Assembly: GCF_013032005.1 (NCBI RefSeq)
Contig: NZ_WQBE01000006.1
Coordinates: 1-64,000, forward strand
Length of the DNA: 64,000 nt
Reading direction: 5' to 3'
From: Ruegeria atlantica
GTDB taxonomy: Bacteria; Pseudomonadota; Alphaproteobacteria; Rhodobacterales; Rhodobacteraceae
Positions within the stretch are counted from its first letter, which is position 1, and each line of letters starts with the position of its first letter. Both the position numbers and the translations under genes were made by a program. The notes under the pieces were generated by a model that made no database searches, was not told the DNA's origin, and was given only the letters and a program-made list of their open reading frames with translations. This document shows, one piece after another, positions 35,353-44,011 of the stretch.

Positions 35353-36294
35353 TCAGCGGTATTCGCCCGCGAACTCTTCGATTTTTGTCAGGCCGTCCGC
35401 CGTAACGAAGCCCGGACCAGAGTTGATGTTGTTGCCCGGGAGGACGCCATAGCGGTGGTAATTGGCCAGAACCACAACCGGCAGATAGGCCTGCAGGAAG
35501 GGCTGCTGGTCGATACCCCACTGGATGGTGCCGTCCTTGATGCCTTTGACGATTTCACCGCCCAGATCGAACGTGCCGAAATAAATGTCACCGGCCATTC
35601 CATTTTCCTGCAGCGCCAGAATGGTCGGGTCCGCCGATGTCGGACCAAGCGTCAGAACAGCGTCGGTTTCAGGGTTGGCGGAAAGATAGGCCAGAACCCG
35701 GTTCTTGATTTCAGCGGGGTCCTGACCGGCGTCGATCATCTGCTCGCCCAGTTCCACACCCAGACCATCGGCAAAACCTTGGCACCGCTCTTGGCTTGAG
35801 GGTTGAACGATATAGTGGTTCACACACAAGAAGGACCCGATCCCGTCCGCCTTGGCCCGCTGACCGGCAGCCAGACCCGCATCATATTCAGGCTGCCCCA
35901 CATACATCAAAGCGCCAACTTCACGCGCCTTTTCGGGCGTGCCGGTGTTCATGATGATCACGTCGATGCCGGAATCCACCGCTGCCTTGATTGGACCTTC
36001 CAGAATGTCCGGGTCGGCCAGCGTGGTAATGATGCCATTGGGGCCAGACGCTGCTGCCTGGTCGATGATCCGTGCCATGTCAGCCAGGTCACCTGTGGGC
36101 GGGTTGCGGTATTCAACCTCGACACCCATCTGTTCGCCCGCCAGGGCGATGCCATTTTTGATTGTGTTCCACCAGCTGTCGCTGTCAGGGGCGTGGCTGA
36201 CCAGAATGTATTTCTCACCCTCTGCCGCGACGCCGGTAGCGGTGACCAGCGCCAGCGCGCTGGCAGCCAGGGCGCTTTTTACGAACTTATTCAT
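35353..36294 (-). CDS. Sugar ABC transporter substrate-binding protein
   Basis: A 313-residue periplasmic receptor of the RbsB type. Signal peptide about 1-24 (ALAASALALVTATGVAA). It contains SDSWWNTIKNGIALAGEQMGV, NPPTGDLADMARIIDQA and DVIIMNTG, as in pentose/inositol binding proteins. The ATG at 36294 follows GAGGAAA. The operator at 36425-36440 lies 131 bp upstream, inside the end of iolG, so the transport genes can be regulated with the catabolic ones. Confidence 0.9.
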   Translation of the reverse strand: MNKFVKSALAASALALVTATGVAAEGEKYILVSHAPDSDSWWNTIKNGIALAGEQMGVEVEYRNPPTGDLADMARIIDQAAASGPNGIITTLADPDILEGPIKAAVDSGIDVIIMNTGTPEKAREVGALMYVGQPEYDAGLAAGQRAKADGIGSFLCVNHYIVQPSSQERCQGFADGLGVELGEQMIDAGQDPAEIKNRVLAYLSANPETDAVLTLGPTSADPTILALQENGMAGDIYFGTFDLGGEIVKGIKDGTIQWGIDQQPFLQAYLPVVVLANYHRYGVLPGNNINSGPGFVTADGLTKIEEFAGEYR

Positions 36295-36419
36295 TTGGTT
36301 TCCTCCCATAAAAACAGTTTGTCTTTATTGCCGGGGCAGCAGCCCCAGTTATTCGGACCGGCCGAATCTCCTCCGCTCCGGGAATCTGGCGGAGCTTTCC
36401 CCAGTTTCCGGATATCCGC

Positions 36420-37433
36420 TCATTTTGCAACCGGTTTCAAAACATCGGCCATTGCAACAGGCTGCCCTGATTGGGCCGAACGGTTCGCAGCTTCGGCCAT
36501 GGCCAGGGCAGCAACCCCGTCTTCCAGCGTCACTGGCATTGACGAACCGGACTGCACCGCCTGCACAAACGCATCCCATTCTGCGCGGTAGGCAGGCATA
36601 TAGCGTTCCAGGAAAAAATAGGTCGGTTTCGCCCCAGTGATGCCGTCGGCTGTTGACTTGACTACCGCGTTTTCCAGAATGTTATGGGCCTGCAACAGCC
36701 CGCCCGACCCAAGCATTTCGATCCGCTGGTCATAACCGTAGACAGCACGCCGCGAATTCTTTATCACCGCAATCTGACCGCTTGCATAAGTCATTGTTAC
36801 AACAGCTGTATCCACGTCGCCCACCCGTCCGATTTCGGGATCGACAATCGAGGTGCCGAAGGCCGAAATCTGCACCGGCAACTGCCCCATCAGATAGTTC
36901 GCCATATCGAAATCATGGATCATCATGTCCCGGAACAGACCACCCGAGACCTTGATATAGCTGACGGGTGGAGGGGCCGGATCGAAAGACGTAATCGACA
37001 ACAACTCGGGCGCGCCAATTTCACCCTGATCGGCTGCGGATTTCAGAGCCGAAAAACTGGGATCGAACCGGCGATTGAACCCAACCATCACCGGTTGGCC
37101 GGTTTCCGCCGCAACGGCTTGGCAGGCAAGTGCCCGTTCAAGGCTGAGATCGACGGGTTTTTCACACAGAACCGCCTTGCCCGCCCGTGTAGCGGCCTCA
37201 ATCAAGTCAGAATGGGTGTCAGTCGGCGTCGCGATCAGGACCGCATCAATCGACGGGTCTGCGATGATCTCCATCGAGTCGCGCGCGGTTGCCCCCTGTT
37301 CAGTGGCAAGGCTTTCAGCCGCATCGGAAATCGCGTCAGAGACAGCGCACAGCTGGCTTTGCGAATGCGCAGCGATGGCCTGTGCATGTACGCGACCAAT
37401 GCGTCCGGCACCAAGCAATCCGATTCTGAGCAT
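36420..37433 (-). CDS. iolG: Inositol 2-dehydrogenase
   Basis: A 337-residue Gfo/Idh/MocA enzyme that oxidises myo-inositol to 2-keto-myo-inositol with NAD. GLLGAGRIGRVHAQAI binds NAD, AVLCEKPVDLS carries the conserved Lys, and GGLFRDMMIHDFDMANYL contains the Asp/His pair typical of IolG. It begins the minus-strand operon, with an operator 43 bp upstream of its start. Its last codons overlap a second operator that serves the transporter genes. Confidence 0.92.
   Translation of the reverse strand: MLRIGLLGAGRIGRVHAQAIAAHSQSQLCAVSDAISDAAESLATEQGATARDSMEIIADPSIDAVLIATPTDTHSDLIEAATRAGKAVLCEKPVDLSLERALACQAVAAETGQPVMVGFNRRFDPSFSALKSAADQGEIGAPELLSITSFDPAPPPVSYIKVSGGLFRDMMIHDFDMANYLMGQLPVQISAFGTSIVDPEIGRVGDVDTAVVTMTYASGQIAVIKNSRRAVYGYDQRIEMLGSGGLLQAHNILENAVVKSTADGITGAKPTYFFLERYMPAYRAEWDAFVQAVQSGSSMPVTLEDGVAALAMAEAANRSAQSGQPVAMADVLKPVAK
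36425..36440. promoter_or_regulatory. LacI-type operator inside the iolG end
   Basis: TTGCAACCGGTTTCAA, one mismatch from a perfect palindrome, located in the last codons of iolG (LKPVAK) and 131 bp before the binding-protein gene. The protein-coding constraint may explain the mismatch. Confidence 0.78.
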
Positions 37434-37476
37434 GCAGGCCTCCCGATTCTTTATTTCGAGGATACCATGATTTTCT

Positions 37477-37492
37477 TTGCAACCGGTTGCAA
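37477..37492. promoter_or_regulatory. LacI-type operator upstream of iolG
   Basis: Perfect palindrome TTGCAACCGGTTGCAA, 43 bp before the iolG start on the minus strand. Confidence 0.88.
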
Positions 37493-37595
37493 GATATTTT
37501 TCAACTTACTTGATACGATGAGGCTTAAAGGGCTCCGCCCCACGTGAGCGGGCCCCAGTAAACCGCCGTCCATTTCAAATCGTGCGATCTTTGCC

Positions 37596-38852
37596 CTACC
37601 CAAGCCCTTGCGCTGCCACCAGGGCCAGCCCCTCGGCCACAGCGGTAAAGACAGAGGCAAAGGAATGCTCGGCCGAAGGGAAAACGCCACGCATCGTTTC
37701 GGGCACGATGCCCATCAGGCTAGAACCCCCGACATAGACGACGCGGTCGATCTGCTGTGCAGTCAAATCAGCCTGGCGCAGAACTTCGCGTGCCCCCGTG
37801 TCCAACTGCGCGGCATGCGCGGCAAGGCTTTCGGCCACCAACACATCACTGAGTTGCGCGGTCAACCCCGTCTCGAGCATGTTCAGCATGATGGCCGGAT
37901 CATTCGCCCCTGAGTTCACGGCTATTTTTCCGCGCTCCACCGCAAAGGCCAGTTCGTGACCCAATTCGTGTTCAAGCACTGTTGCAAGCCGCACTAACCG
38001 CTTGGGGGACTCGGCCAGCTTCAGCATATCGCCCACCATGCGGCGGTTCTGGGCCGTGTACAGAAAGGGGATCATTTCCCAGGTCGCAAGGTCATTGAAG
38101 ATCGCGTTGGGCGTCTGCGACACGCCTTTGCCAAAAACATCTCGAACCATCGACCCTTTACCCAACAGGGGCATGACCTGATTGATGCTTATTGTACGAT
38201 CAAAATCCGTACCGCCAATTCGTAACCCGTGGTTGGCCAGAATCTCGACCTCTGCGGGCCTAGTGCGGAAAACCGAAAAATCTGACGTTCCGCCACCGAT
38301 ATCCACAACCAATCCAACCGTGTCATCTGGCCCGGCCGCACCGTTCGCAATGGCAGCCGCGGCGGGCTCAGGGCAGAACCGGATGTCGGTAAATCCGGCG
38401 GCCTCATAACACGCGTGCAAATCAGCCTCGGCCTGCGCCTCGCGCGGATCGCCCGAGCCATGAAATACCACGGGCCGTCCCGAGACCACGCGGGTGCAAG
38501 ACACGCCACGCTCGGCCTCGGCCCGCTCTCGAAGCCTGCGCAAGAAAGATCCGATAATCTCGACGAAAGTCACCCTCTGGTTCAGGATCTGGCGCTTTTC
38601 ATGCATCAACGTGGTGCCCAGCACGCGTTTGAGGGCGCGCATAAATCGCCCCTCCAACCCTTCAAGCAATGCCTGATTAGCAGGCTCGCCGATCAAGGTT
38701 TCGCGGGTTTCGAAATCAAAGAAAAAGGTTGTGGGAAGGGTCGTGGCGGCGGCGTCGAACCGCACTAAACGGGGTGCACCCGCGTCCACATATGCCACCG
38801 CCGAGTTCGACGTGCCAAAATCAATGCCAATCCACGGGCTGCTGGGGGCCAT
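37596..38852 (-). CDS. Hsp70-family protein, YegD-like
   Basis: A 418-residue protein made of the actin-like ATPase domain of Hsp70 only. Phosphate-1 motif IGIDFGTSNSAVAYV at the N-terminus, phosphate-2 VVDIGGGTSDFSVF and adenosine motif VVYVGGSSLMGIVP are visible. The C-terminal substrate-binding domain of DnaK is absent, as in YegD. It is a stand-alone gene between iolG and the GlxA-type regulator; its client is unknown. Confidence 0.88.
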   Translation of the reverse strand: MAPSSPWIGIDFGTSNSAVAYVDAGAPRLVRFDAAATTLPTTFFFDFETRETLIGEPANQALLEGLEGRFMRALKRVLGTTLMHEKRQILNQRVTFVEIIGSFLRRLRERAEAERGVSCTRVVSGRPVVFHGSGDPREAQAEADLHACYEAAGFTDIRFCPEPAAAAIANGAAGPDDTVGLVVDIGGGTSDFSVFRTRPAEVEILANHGLRIGGTDFDRTISINQVMPLLGKGSMVRDVFGKGVSQTPNAIFNDLATWEMIPFLYTAQNRRMVGDMLKLAESPKRLVRLATVLEHELGHELAFAVERGKIAVNSGANDPAIMLNMLETGLTAQLSDVLVAESLAAHAAQLDTGAREVLRQADLTAQQIDRVVYVGGSSLMGIVPETMRGVFPSAEHSFASVFTAVAEGLALVAAQGLG

Positions 38853-38960
38853 GGCGCATGTCTCCGAGATGTCTTAGCAAAGACGACAGGGCCTAGAGCG
38901 TTCGCAGCCCAGGGTCAAGGGACAAACTTGACCGGCTGGATCGACTGAAACTGGCGGATA

Positions 38961-39977
38961 TTATTCGCGCTTTTCCGACCATCCTCGTCTGAAGGACGTT
39001 GGCGCCTCGCCATAACGCTTTTTGAAACGCACCGTAAGCTGGGTCGCACTGCCAAACCCCGTGGCCGCAGCGATTTCGGTAACGGGCAATTCGGTTTCGC
39101 TGAGCAGTGCATAAGCGCGCGCAACTCGCAATTCGATGTAAAACTGCACAGGTGAAACTTCGACATATTTCTGGAACAGGCGCTCCAACTGGCGGCGTGA
39201 TATCTGAACAGCCTCTGCTATTTCCGAGATATCCAACGGATCCTCCAGGTTCTCATGCATGATCTGCATGGCGTTGATCAGGTACTGGTTGCGGCTACCC
39301 AAAGCCACCGAAAAGGCTGATTTCTGGAGGGTTTTGCGGTTGTTCGACCGAAAATGGATGCACATGTCGGAAACGATGACGGCCAAATCCTTTCCGAAAT
39401 CAGACTCGATCATATCCAGCATCATATCGGTCGCGGCATTGCCGCCGCCGCATGTCATAAGCTCATTGTCGATTTCATACAGGTTTGCAGAAGGTTCCAG
39501 CCCTTCAAAATGCTCGATAAAGGCGGGGTGATTTTCCCAGTGTAAGGTGAACCGCTTTCCGGTTAGCGCTCCGGCTTTGGCAAGTGCAAATGCACCGGTG
39601 CAAATACCACCAAGCTTGCAGCCAAAGGCCTTCTGGCGACTGATCCACGACAGTACCTTGGGATTGGTGCTTTCTGCCGGTTCTATGCCAGAGCAGACGA
39701 ACATCCTTGATAGGCGCGGTAGGTTTCGCAGTGCAGTGTCCGGGGTGATTTCAATTCCGTTTGAGCATTGAACCGGGTTTCCATCTTCGGTGATCAGATA
39801 CCATTTGTAGAGCTCTCTGTTCGTGACCTGATTGGCGATCCTCAACGGCTCGACAGCTGCGCTAAAGGCCAGCATGGTTAGTTTCGGCAAAAGCAGGAAA
39901 TAGATCTCTTTGGCTGGCCCGTCATGGTCTATGCGAAAACTGGCCGCCCCTTTTGGGATGAAGTTCTTGGGGCTCAT
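38961..39977 (-). CDS. GlxA-type transcriptional regulator
   Basis: A 338-residue regulator with an N-terminal DJ-1/PfpI-like domain (about 20-200; GGICTGAFALAKAG holds the nucleophile-elbow Cys) and a C-terminal AraC double helix-turn-helix (EDPLDISEIAEAVQISRRQLERLF, then LPVTEIAAATGFGSATQL). Such proteins sense small amines or their catabolites in other bacteria. The ATG at 39977 has GGAGGAAA before it. The NhaC gene lies upstream on the same strand with a terminator between. Confidence 0.9.
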   Translation of the reverse strand: MSPKNFIPKGAASFRIDHDGPAKEIYFLLLPKLTMLAFSAAVEPLRIANQVTNRELYKWYLITEDGNPVQCSNGIEITPDTALRNLPRLSRMFVCSGIEPAESTNPKVLSWISRQKAFGCKLGGICTGAFALAKAGALTGKRFTLHWENHPAFIEHFEGLEPSANLYEIDNELMTCGGGNAATDMMLDMIESDFGKDLAVIVSDMCIHFRSNNRKTLQKSAFSVALGSRNQYLINAMQIMHENLEDPLDISEIAEAVQISRRQLERLFQKYVEVSPVQFYIELRVARAYALLSETELPVTEIAAATGFGSATQLTVRFKKRYGEAPTSFRRGWSEKRE

Positions 39978-40014
39978 TCTATTTCCTCCCAATACCAACC
40001 GAGATGGGTGAAAC

Positions 40015-40040
40015 GCACCAACACCCGAAGGTGTTGGTGC
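40015..40040 (-). terminator. Hairpin terminator after the NhaC gene
   Basis: A perfect 11-bp stem GCACCAACACC/GGTGTTGGTGC around a CGAA tetraloop, 8 bp after the antiporter stop at 40048. The minus strand continues GTTTCACC, a weak T stretch. Confidence 0.7.
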
Positions 40041-40047
40041 AGGTTGA

Positions 40048-41520
40048 TCAGGCGTGCCACTCAGCAACAGGCTCGCCGCTGGCTTCCCAAGCGTGGATTT
40101 CCTCGTCACTGGCTTTGGGCGAGAAAAGCCCACTCATAGCATAAAAGATACCGATGACAGGTGACAGCCAGCAAGCAAACGCAAGGGGAATGTATAGCAG
40201 GTTTTCAAAATTTCCGTCTGCGATCCCAAGACCAAGTGCGGTGATCACAAAGGCGCCTCCGGCGTTCCAGGGGATCAGGGGCGAGACCAAGGTACCGCCT
40301 TCTTCGACAGCGCGTGACAGGTTCAACGGTGAATACCCCATGGCCCGATAGACAGGCGCATACATGCGGCCCGGCAGGGCGATGGAAAGATAAGGGTCAC
40401 CCGCAACGGTGTTTGTCGCCACCGAAGTCAAAATGGCCGAGGTCTGAATGCCCGCGAAGGTCTTCACCTTCGAGATGACCACATTGATGATCGCCTGAAG
40501 GCAGCCAACGCGCTCCAACGCGCCGCCAAACCCCAAGGCAAGCAGCACCAGCGAGATGGTCCACATCATCGACTGAATACCGCCACGGTTCAGCAGCGGG
40601 TCGATTTCGGGAACGCCGGTATCAATGGAATATCCGCTGTTGGCGAAGGTAAACGTTTCGTGCAGACCCGCACCCTGGCAAAAGATGGCCATGATGCCAC
40701 CAACGACGGCCCCTGCAAACAGCGACGGGATCGGAGGCTGTTTCATAACCGCCAGAACGATGACCAGAACCGCCGGGAACAACATGATCGGGGAAATCCA
40801 GAATGCCTCATCCAGTGCGGTTGTGATGGCATGGATGCGGTCAAACGACACTTGCGATGTGTCGATCAACGTAAACCCGACAACAAAATAGATCACCAGA
40901 GCAATCAACATGGACGGAACCGTGGTGGGTAACATGTTACGGATATGGTCAAACAGATTGGTGCCTGTCACGGCGGGTGCCAGGTTCGTCGTGTCTGACA
41001 AAGGTGAGATCTTGTCGCCGAAGAAGGCGCCTGAGACGACCGCGCCAGCCGTCCAATACATCGGGATACCAAACCCGGCGCCAATGCCCATCAGGGCCAG
41101 CCCGACAGTGCCCGTCGTTCCCCAGGAGGTGCCCAGCGAGACAGAGACGATGGAACACAACACCATGCCCGCGGCCAGAAACAGCTCGGGCGACAGTATC
41201 TTCAGACCATAATAGATCAGTGTTGGAACCGTGCCGCTTGCGATCCACACACCAATGATCATGCCAACCGTGATCAGAATCGAAACAGACGGTAGTGAAA
41301 TATTGATGACGTGGAATACGCCCCCTTCGATGCTGGGCCATTTGTGCCCAAGCATAAGACCGACGATCCCAGTAATCGCGATCCCGAAGGCCAGCGGAAT
41401 ATGCGGGGTAAAGTCACCAAAATAGAAAAGCTGCAGGCCAAGTACGAAAAGGGTCAGCACAATTGGGACAAGCGCCAGCCCCAGACTTGGCTGTCTTATG
41501 TGTTCTTCATTCGCAGACAT
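40048..41520 (-). CDS. NhaC-family Na+/H+ antiporter
   Basis: A 490-residue inner-membrane transporter with about twelve hydrophobic segments. Family blocks are AFFGDKISPLSDTTNLAP and VSLGTSWGTTGTVGLALMGIG, with DTGVPEIDPLLNRGGIQSM near 300. Members exchange Na+ for H+, though some relatives move organic anions such as malate/lactate. It is preceded by AGGAG and followed by a terminator. Confidence 0.87.
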   Translation of the reverse strand: MSANEEHIRQPSLGLALVPIVLTLFVLGLQLFYFGDFTPHIPLAFGIAITGIVGLMLGHKWPSIEGGVFHVINISLPSVSILITVGMIIGVWIASGTVPTLIYYGLKILSPELFLAAGMVLCSIVSVSLGTSWGTTGTVGLALMGIGAGFGIPMYWTAGAVVSGAFFGDKISPLSDTTNLAPAVTGTNLFDHIRNMLPTTVPSMLIALVIYFVVGFTLIDTSQVSFDRIHAITTALDEAFWISPIMLFPAVLVIVLAVMKQPPIPSLFAGAVVGGIMAIFCQGAGLHETFTFANSGYSIDTGVPEIDPLLNRGGIQSMMWTISLVLLALGFGGALERVGCLQAIINVVISKVKTFAGIQTSAILTSVATNTVAGDPYLSIALPGRMYAPVYRAMGYSPLNLSRAVEEGGTLVSPLIPWNAGGAFVITALGLGIADGNFENLLYIPLAFACWLSPVIGIFYAMSGLFSPKASDEEIHAWEASGEPVAEWHA

Positions 41521-41837
41521 TTAGGTCTCCTCCGTTGGAATAATCCAGAACCGTGATGATCCGCGGAAGAAACCAAGTTTTAGGGAACCACACCGTCGGT
41601 CAAAGCGCACATCCTATAGAAATTTGCGACACGGTTGCGTCGATTTTCGGCCCGCGCCCGACGCGGCGATGCACATGTAAGCACGCATAGTGCAATCAAA
41701 CATATCCACTGCCGCACGGTTGGGGTCCTTTCGATTCAAGGAGATATGGCTGGATATCGTCGGACCTTTTGGTAACGTGCAGACACATTGATTTGCATCT
41801 GCAATAGTTTTTGCGGGACAGATACCGGAGCGTACTT
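41521..41837. other. Divergent promoter region, NhaC versus the HMGR operon
   Basis: A 317-bp region without a gene. It has the palindrome TTGCA-TC-TGCAA at 41793-41804, 34 bp before the first gene of the seven-gene operon, which could be an operator. No sure -35/-10 pair can be picked. Confidence 0.4.
41793..41804. promoter_or_regulatory. Palindrome before the HMGR operon
   Basis: TTGCATCTGCAA, a 5-2-5 inverted repeat 34 bp upstream of the assumed start. It shares TTGCA/TGCAA half sites with the inositol operators but lacks their CCGG centre, so it is probably a different site. Confidence 0.35.
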
Positions 41838-43103
41838 TTGATAATTCCGTTTCACGTTCGTGAGATGCTTCATCGCATCAAGGCTCGATTTGATGCCGAT
41901 CAGATACCGCAGCAGATGGCGTCAAACGACGCCGAATTTGCGACCTTGCGACCATCGCGCAAGACAACCCCTGAAATGGTTGTGCGGTTTTGGGAAAAGC
42001 TGAAACCAACGGCAGGTGATGAAGATCAGGCGCAGATTGCGGACCCTGCAACGCTTGACGCTGCAGAAATTTACAGTGCCAATATCGAAAATTTCATTGG
42101 GACGGTTAAGCTTCCTGTTGGAGTTATTGGGCCGTTGCGTTTGAACGGAATGAACGCAAACGGGGATTTCCACGTTCCCCTCGCCACAACCGAGGCGGCG
42201 TTGGTCGCCTCATATGCCCGGGGTGCCTGTGCCGCCACCCGGTCTGGTGGTATCAGCACGGCAGTTTTGTACGAAGGGGTGCTGCGCACTCCGGCTTTTG
42301 TGTTTGAAAGCCTGCTAAAGGCCGGGCAATTCGTGGATTGGGTGGTTTCAAATGTCGAAATGCTCAAATCCGCGGCCGAGGCGACCACCGGCCACGGCAA
42401 GCTAGTTTCGCTGGAGCCGTTCATAGACACCAACGTCGTGTTCCTGATCTGCCGATACACCACCGGCGATGCAGCCGGACAGAACATGGTGACCATTGCC
42501 ACCGACGCGATGTGCCATGAAATTGCAGACAACTGTCCGGTCGAGTTCGAGAACTGGTATGTCGAAGGGAATTTCTCAGGTGATAAGAAAGCTTCGGCGC
42601 TTGGGCTGGTGACAGGGCGCGGACGAAAGGTTAGCGCCTCGGTCACACTTCCTGCTGAAATTGTCGAAAAGACGCTGGGCACAACGGTCGAGGCGATGTT
42701 GGCCTATGGGCGTGTCGCCAATCTGGGTGCGCATCTGTCGGGTCAGTTTGGCGCACAGGCGCATTATGCCAACGGGCTGGCCGCGTTTTACATAGCAACC
42801 GGCCAGGACGCGGCTTGCGTGGCCGAAAGTGCGATGGGCGTCACAAGAATGGAGCCAAGGGGTGATGATCTATTCTGTTCGGTGACGTTGCCAAACATTT
42901 TGGTTGGTTCAGTAGGGGGCGGCACCGGGTTGCCAAGCCAGACTGCGGCCCTGAATATACTAGGCCTCAAGGGCAACGGGTGTGGCACAGCGTTGGCTGA
43001 GGTGGCCGCGGCAACCTGCCTGTGTGGGGAAATATCCATCGTCGCGGCGATCGCGGCAGGGCATTTCACCCGCGCTCATGAAAGTCTGGCCCGCCAAAGA
43101 TGA
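41838..43103 (+). CDS. Class I hydroxymethylglutaryl-CoA reductase
   Basis: A class I HMG-CoA reductase, an enzyme that reduces HMG-CoA to mevalonate with NAD(P)H and is rare in alphaproteobacteria. Numbered from the ATG at 41865 (412 residues), all four catalytic residues of the class are there: Glu110 (ATTEAALVAS), Lys241 (SGDKKASAL), Asp315 (ATGQDAACVAES) and His405 (GHFTRAH). ENFIGTVKLPVGVIGPL and VGSVGGGTGLPSQ also match. The start is unsure: a TTG at 41838 has GGAG 7 bases ahead, while the ATG at 41865 has only a poor site. It overlaps the next gene by ATGA and opens a seven-gene operon. No mevalonate kinases are near, so its acyl-CoA substrate may not be HMG-CoA. Confidence 0.88.
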   Translation: MIIPFHVREMLHRIKARFDADQIPQQMASNDAEFATLRPSRKTTPEMVVRFWEKLKPTAGDEDQAQIADPATLDAAEIYSANIENFIGTVKLPVGVIGPLRLNGMNANGDFHVPLATTEAALVASYARGACAATRSGGISTAVLYEGVLRTPAFVFESLLKAGQFVDWVVSNVEMLKSAAEATTGHGKLVSLEPFIDTNVVFLICRYTTGDAAGQNMVTIATDAMCHEIADNCPVEFENWYVEGNFSGDKKASALGLVTGRGRKVSASVTLPAEIVEKTLGTTVEAMLAYGRVANLGAHLSGQFGAQAHYANGLAAFYIATGQDAACVAESAMGVTRMEPRGDDLFCSVTLPNILVGSVGGGTGLPSQTAALNILGLKGNGCGTALAEVAAATCLCGEISIVAAIAAGHFTRAHESLARQR

Positions 43104-44011
43104 GCTTTCAAAGCCGCTTCTGGATTTATCAGACTGAGCGATTTCCGCTGAAGAAAACCGTGCCCCTGCTGCTTGTGTTTTCTGCGGCCAGTATATGTGT
43201 GTCCGCCCGTCTGGCGGATCGCCCCCTGCCGGAATGGCCTGCATTTGCCGCCGGTTTTATCCTTGCCATGGCGCTGTTTTTCCAGATGCGGGTCTGTGAC
43301 GAATTCAAAGACGCCGAGGATGACCGACGTTACCGGCCCGACAGGCCAATTCCACGTGGTCTGGTATCCAAGCGCGAAGTATTGGGCTGGGGCCTGTTGA
43401 CCGTGCCTTTGTCTGTTGCCGCCGCCTGGCTGTGGTCCCCGCCGGTCTTGTGGCTGTTGGGTTTAGTCTGGATCTGGCTTGGGGCAATGACCGTCGAATT
43501 TGGCGCGCCCGCCTGGTTGAAGGCACGACCGGTTCTGTACCTGCTAAGCCATATGGCAATCATGCCTCTGATCGATTTGCTGCTGACCGGCATCGAATGG
43601 CTGCCAAAAGGTCAGGCGGCACCCTTCCTGTGGTTGTTTCTGGCGCTGTCCTTCGTGAACGGGTGTGTGCTTGAGATTGGCCGCAAATTGTGGGCACCCG
43701 AAAATGAGATCACCGGCGTGGACACCTATTCCGGGTTATGGGGCCCGCCTCAGGCAGGGCGCATCTGGGTGGGTTGCGTTTTGATATCCTATGCGCTGCT
43801 TGTGGGCACAGGTGCCGCAACCGGCGTTGGTTGGTTAAGCGCCTTGATCGGCGGGTTGGCCCTGATCCCCTGTTGTCTGGCAGCAAAACGCTATGTTCAG
43901 GCGCCGACAGTGAAAGCCCAAGACCGGATGGACACAATCGCCGGCCTATGGGTGTTTTTCTGCTACGCCACAGCTGGTTTCCTTCCGTACCTGATCGGAG
44001 CGCTTACATGA
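43100..44011 (+). CDS. UbiA-family prenyltransferase
   Basis: A 303-residue membrane enzyme with eight to nine hydrophobic segments. The first Asp-rich diphosphate/Mg site is CDEFKDAEDDRRYRPDRPIP (Asp67, Asp71, Asp74, Asp75, Asp81) and a second polar site is EIGRKLWAPENEITGVDTYS, in the place of the family's second Asp motif. It likely attaches a prenyl or other alkyl diphosphate to an acceptor in the membrane. Acceptor and donor are unknown. ATGA overlaps link it to the genes on both sides. Confidence 0.85.
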   Translation: MSFQSRFWIYQTERFPLKKTVPLLLVFSAASICVSARLADRPLPEWPAFAAGFILAMALFFQMRVCDEFKDAEDDRRYRPDRPIPRGLVSKREVLGWGLLTVPLSVAAAWLWSPPVLWLLGLVWIWLGAMTVEFGAPAWLKARPVLYLLSHMAIMPLIDLLLTGIEWLPKGQAAPFLWLFLALSFVNGCVLEIGRKLWAPENEITGVDTYSGLWGPPQAGRIWVGCVLISYALLVGTGAATGVGWLSALIGGLALIPCCLAAKRYVQAPTVKAQDRMDTIAGLWVFFCYATAGFLPYLIGALT

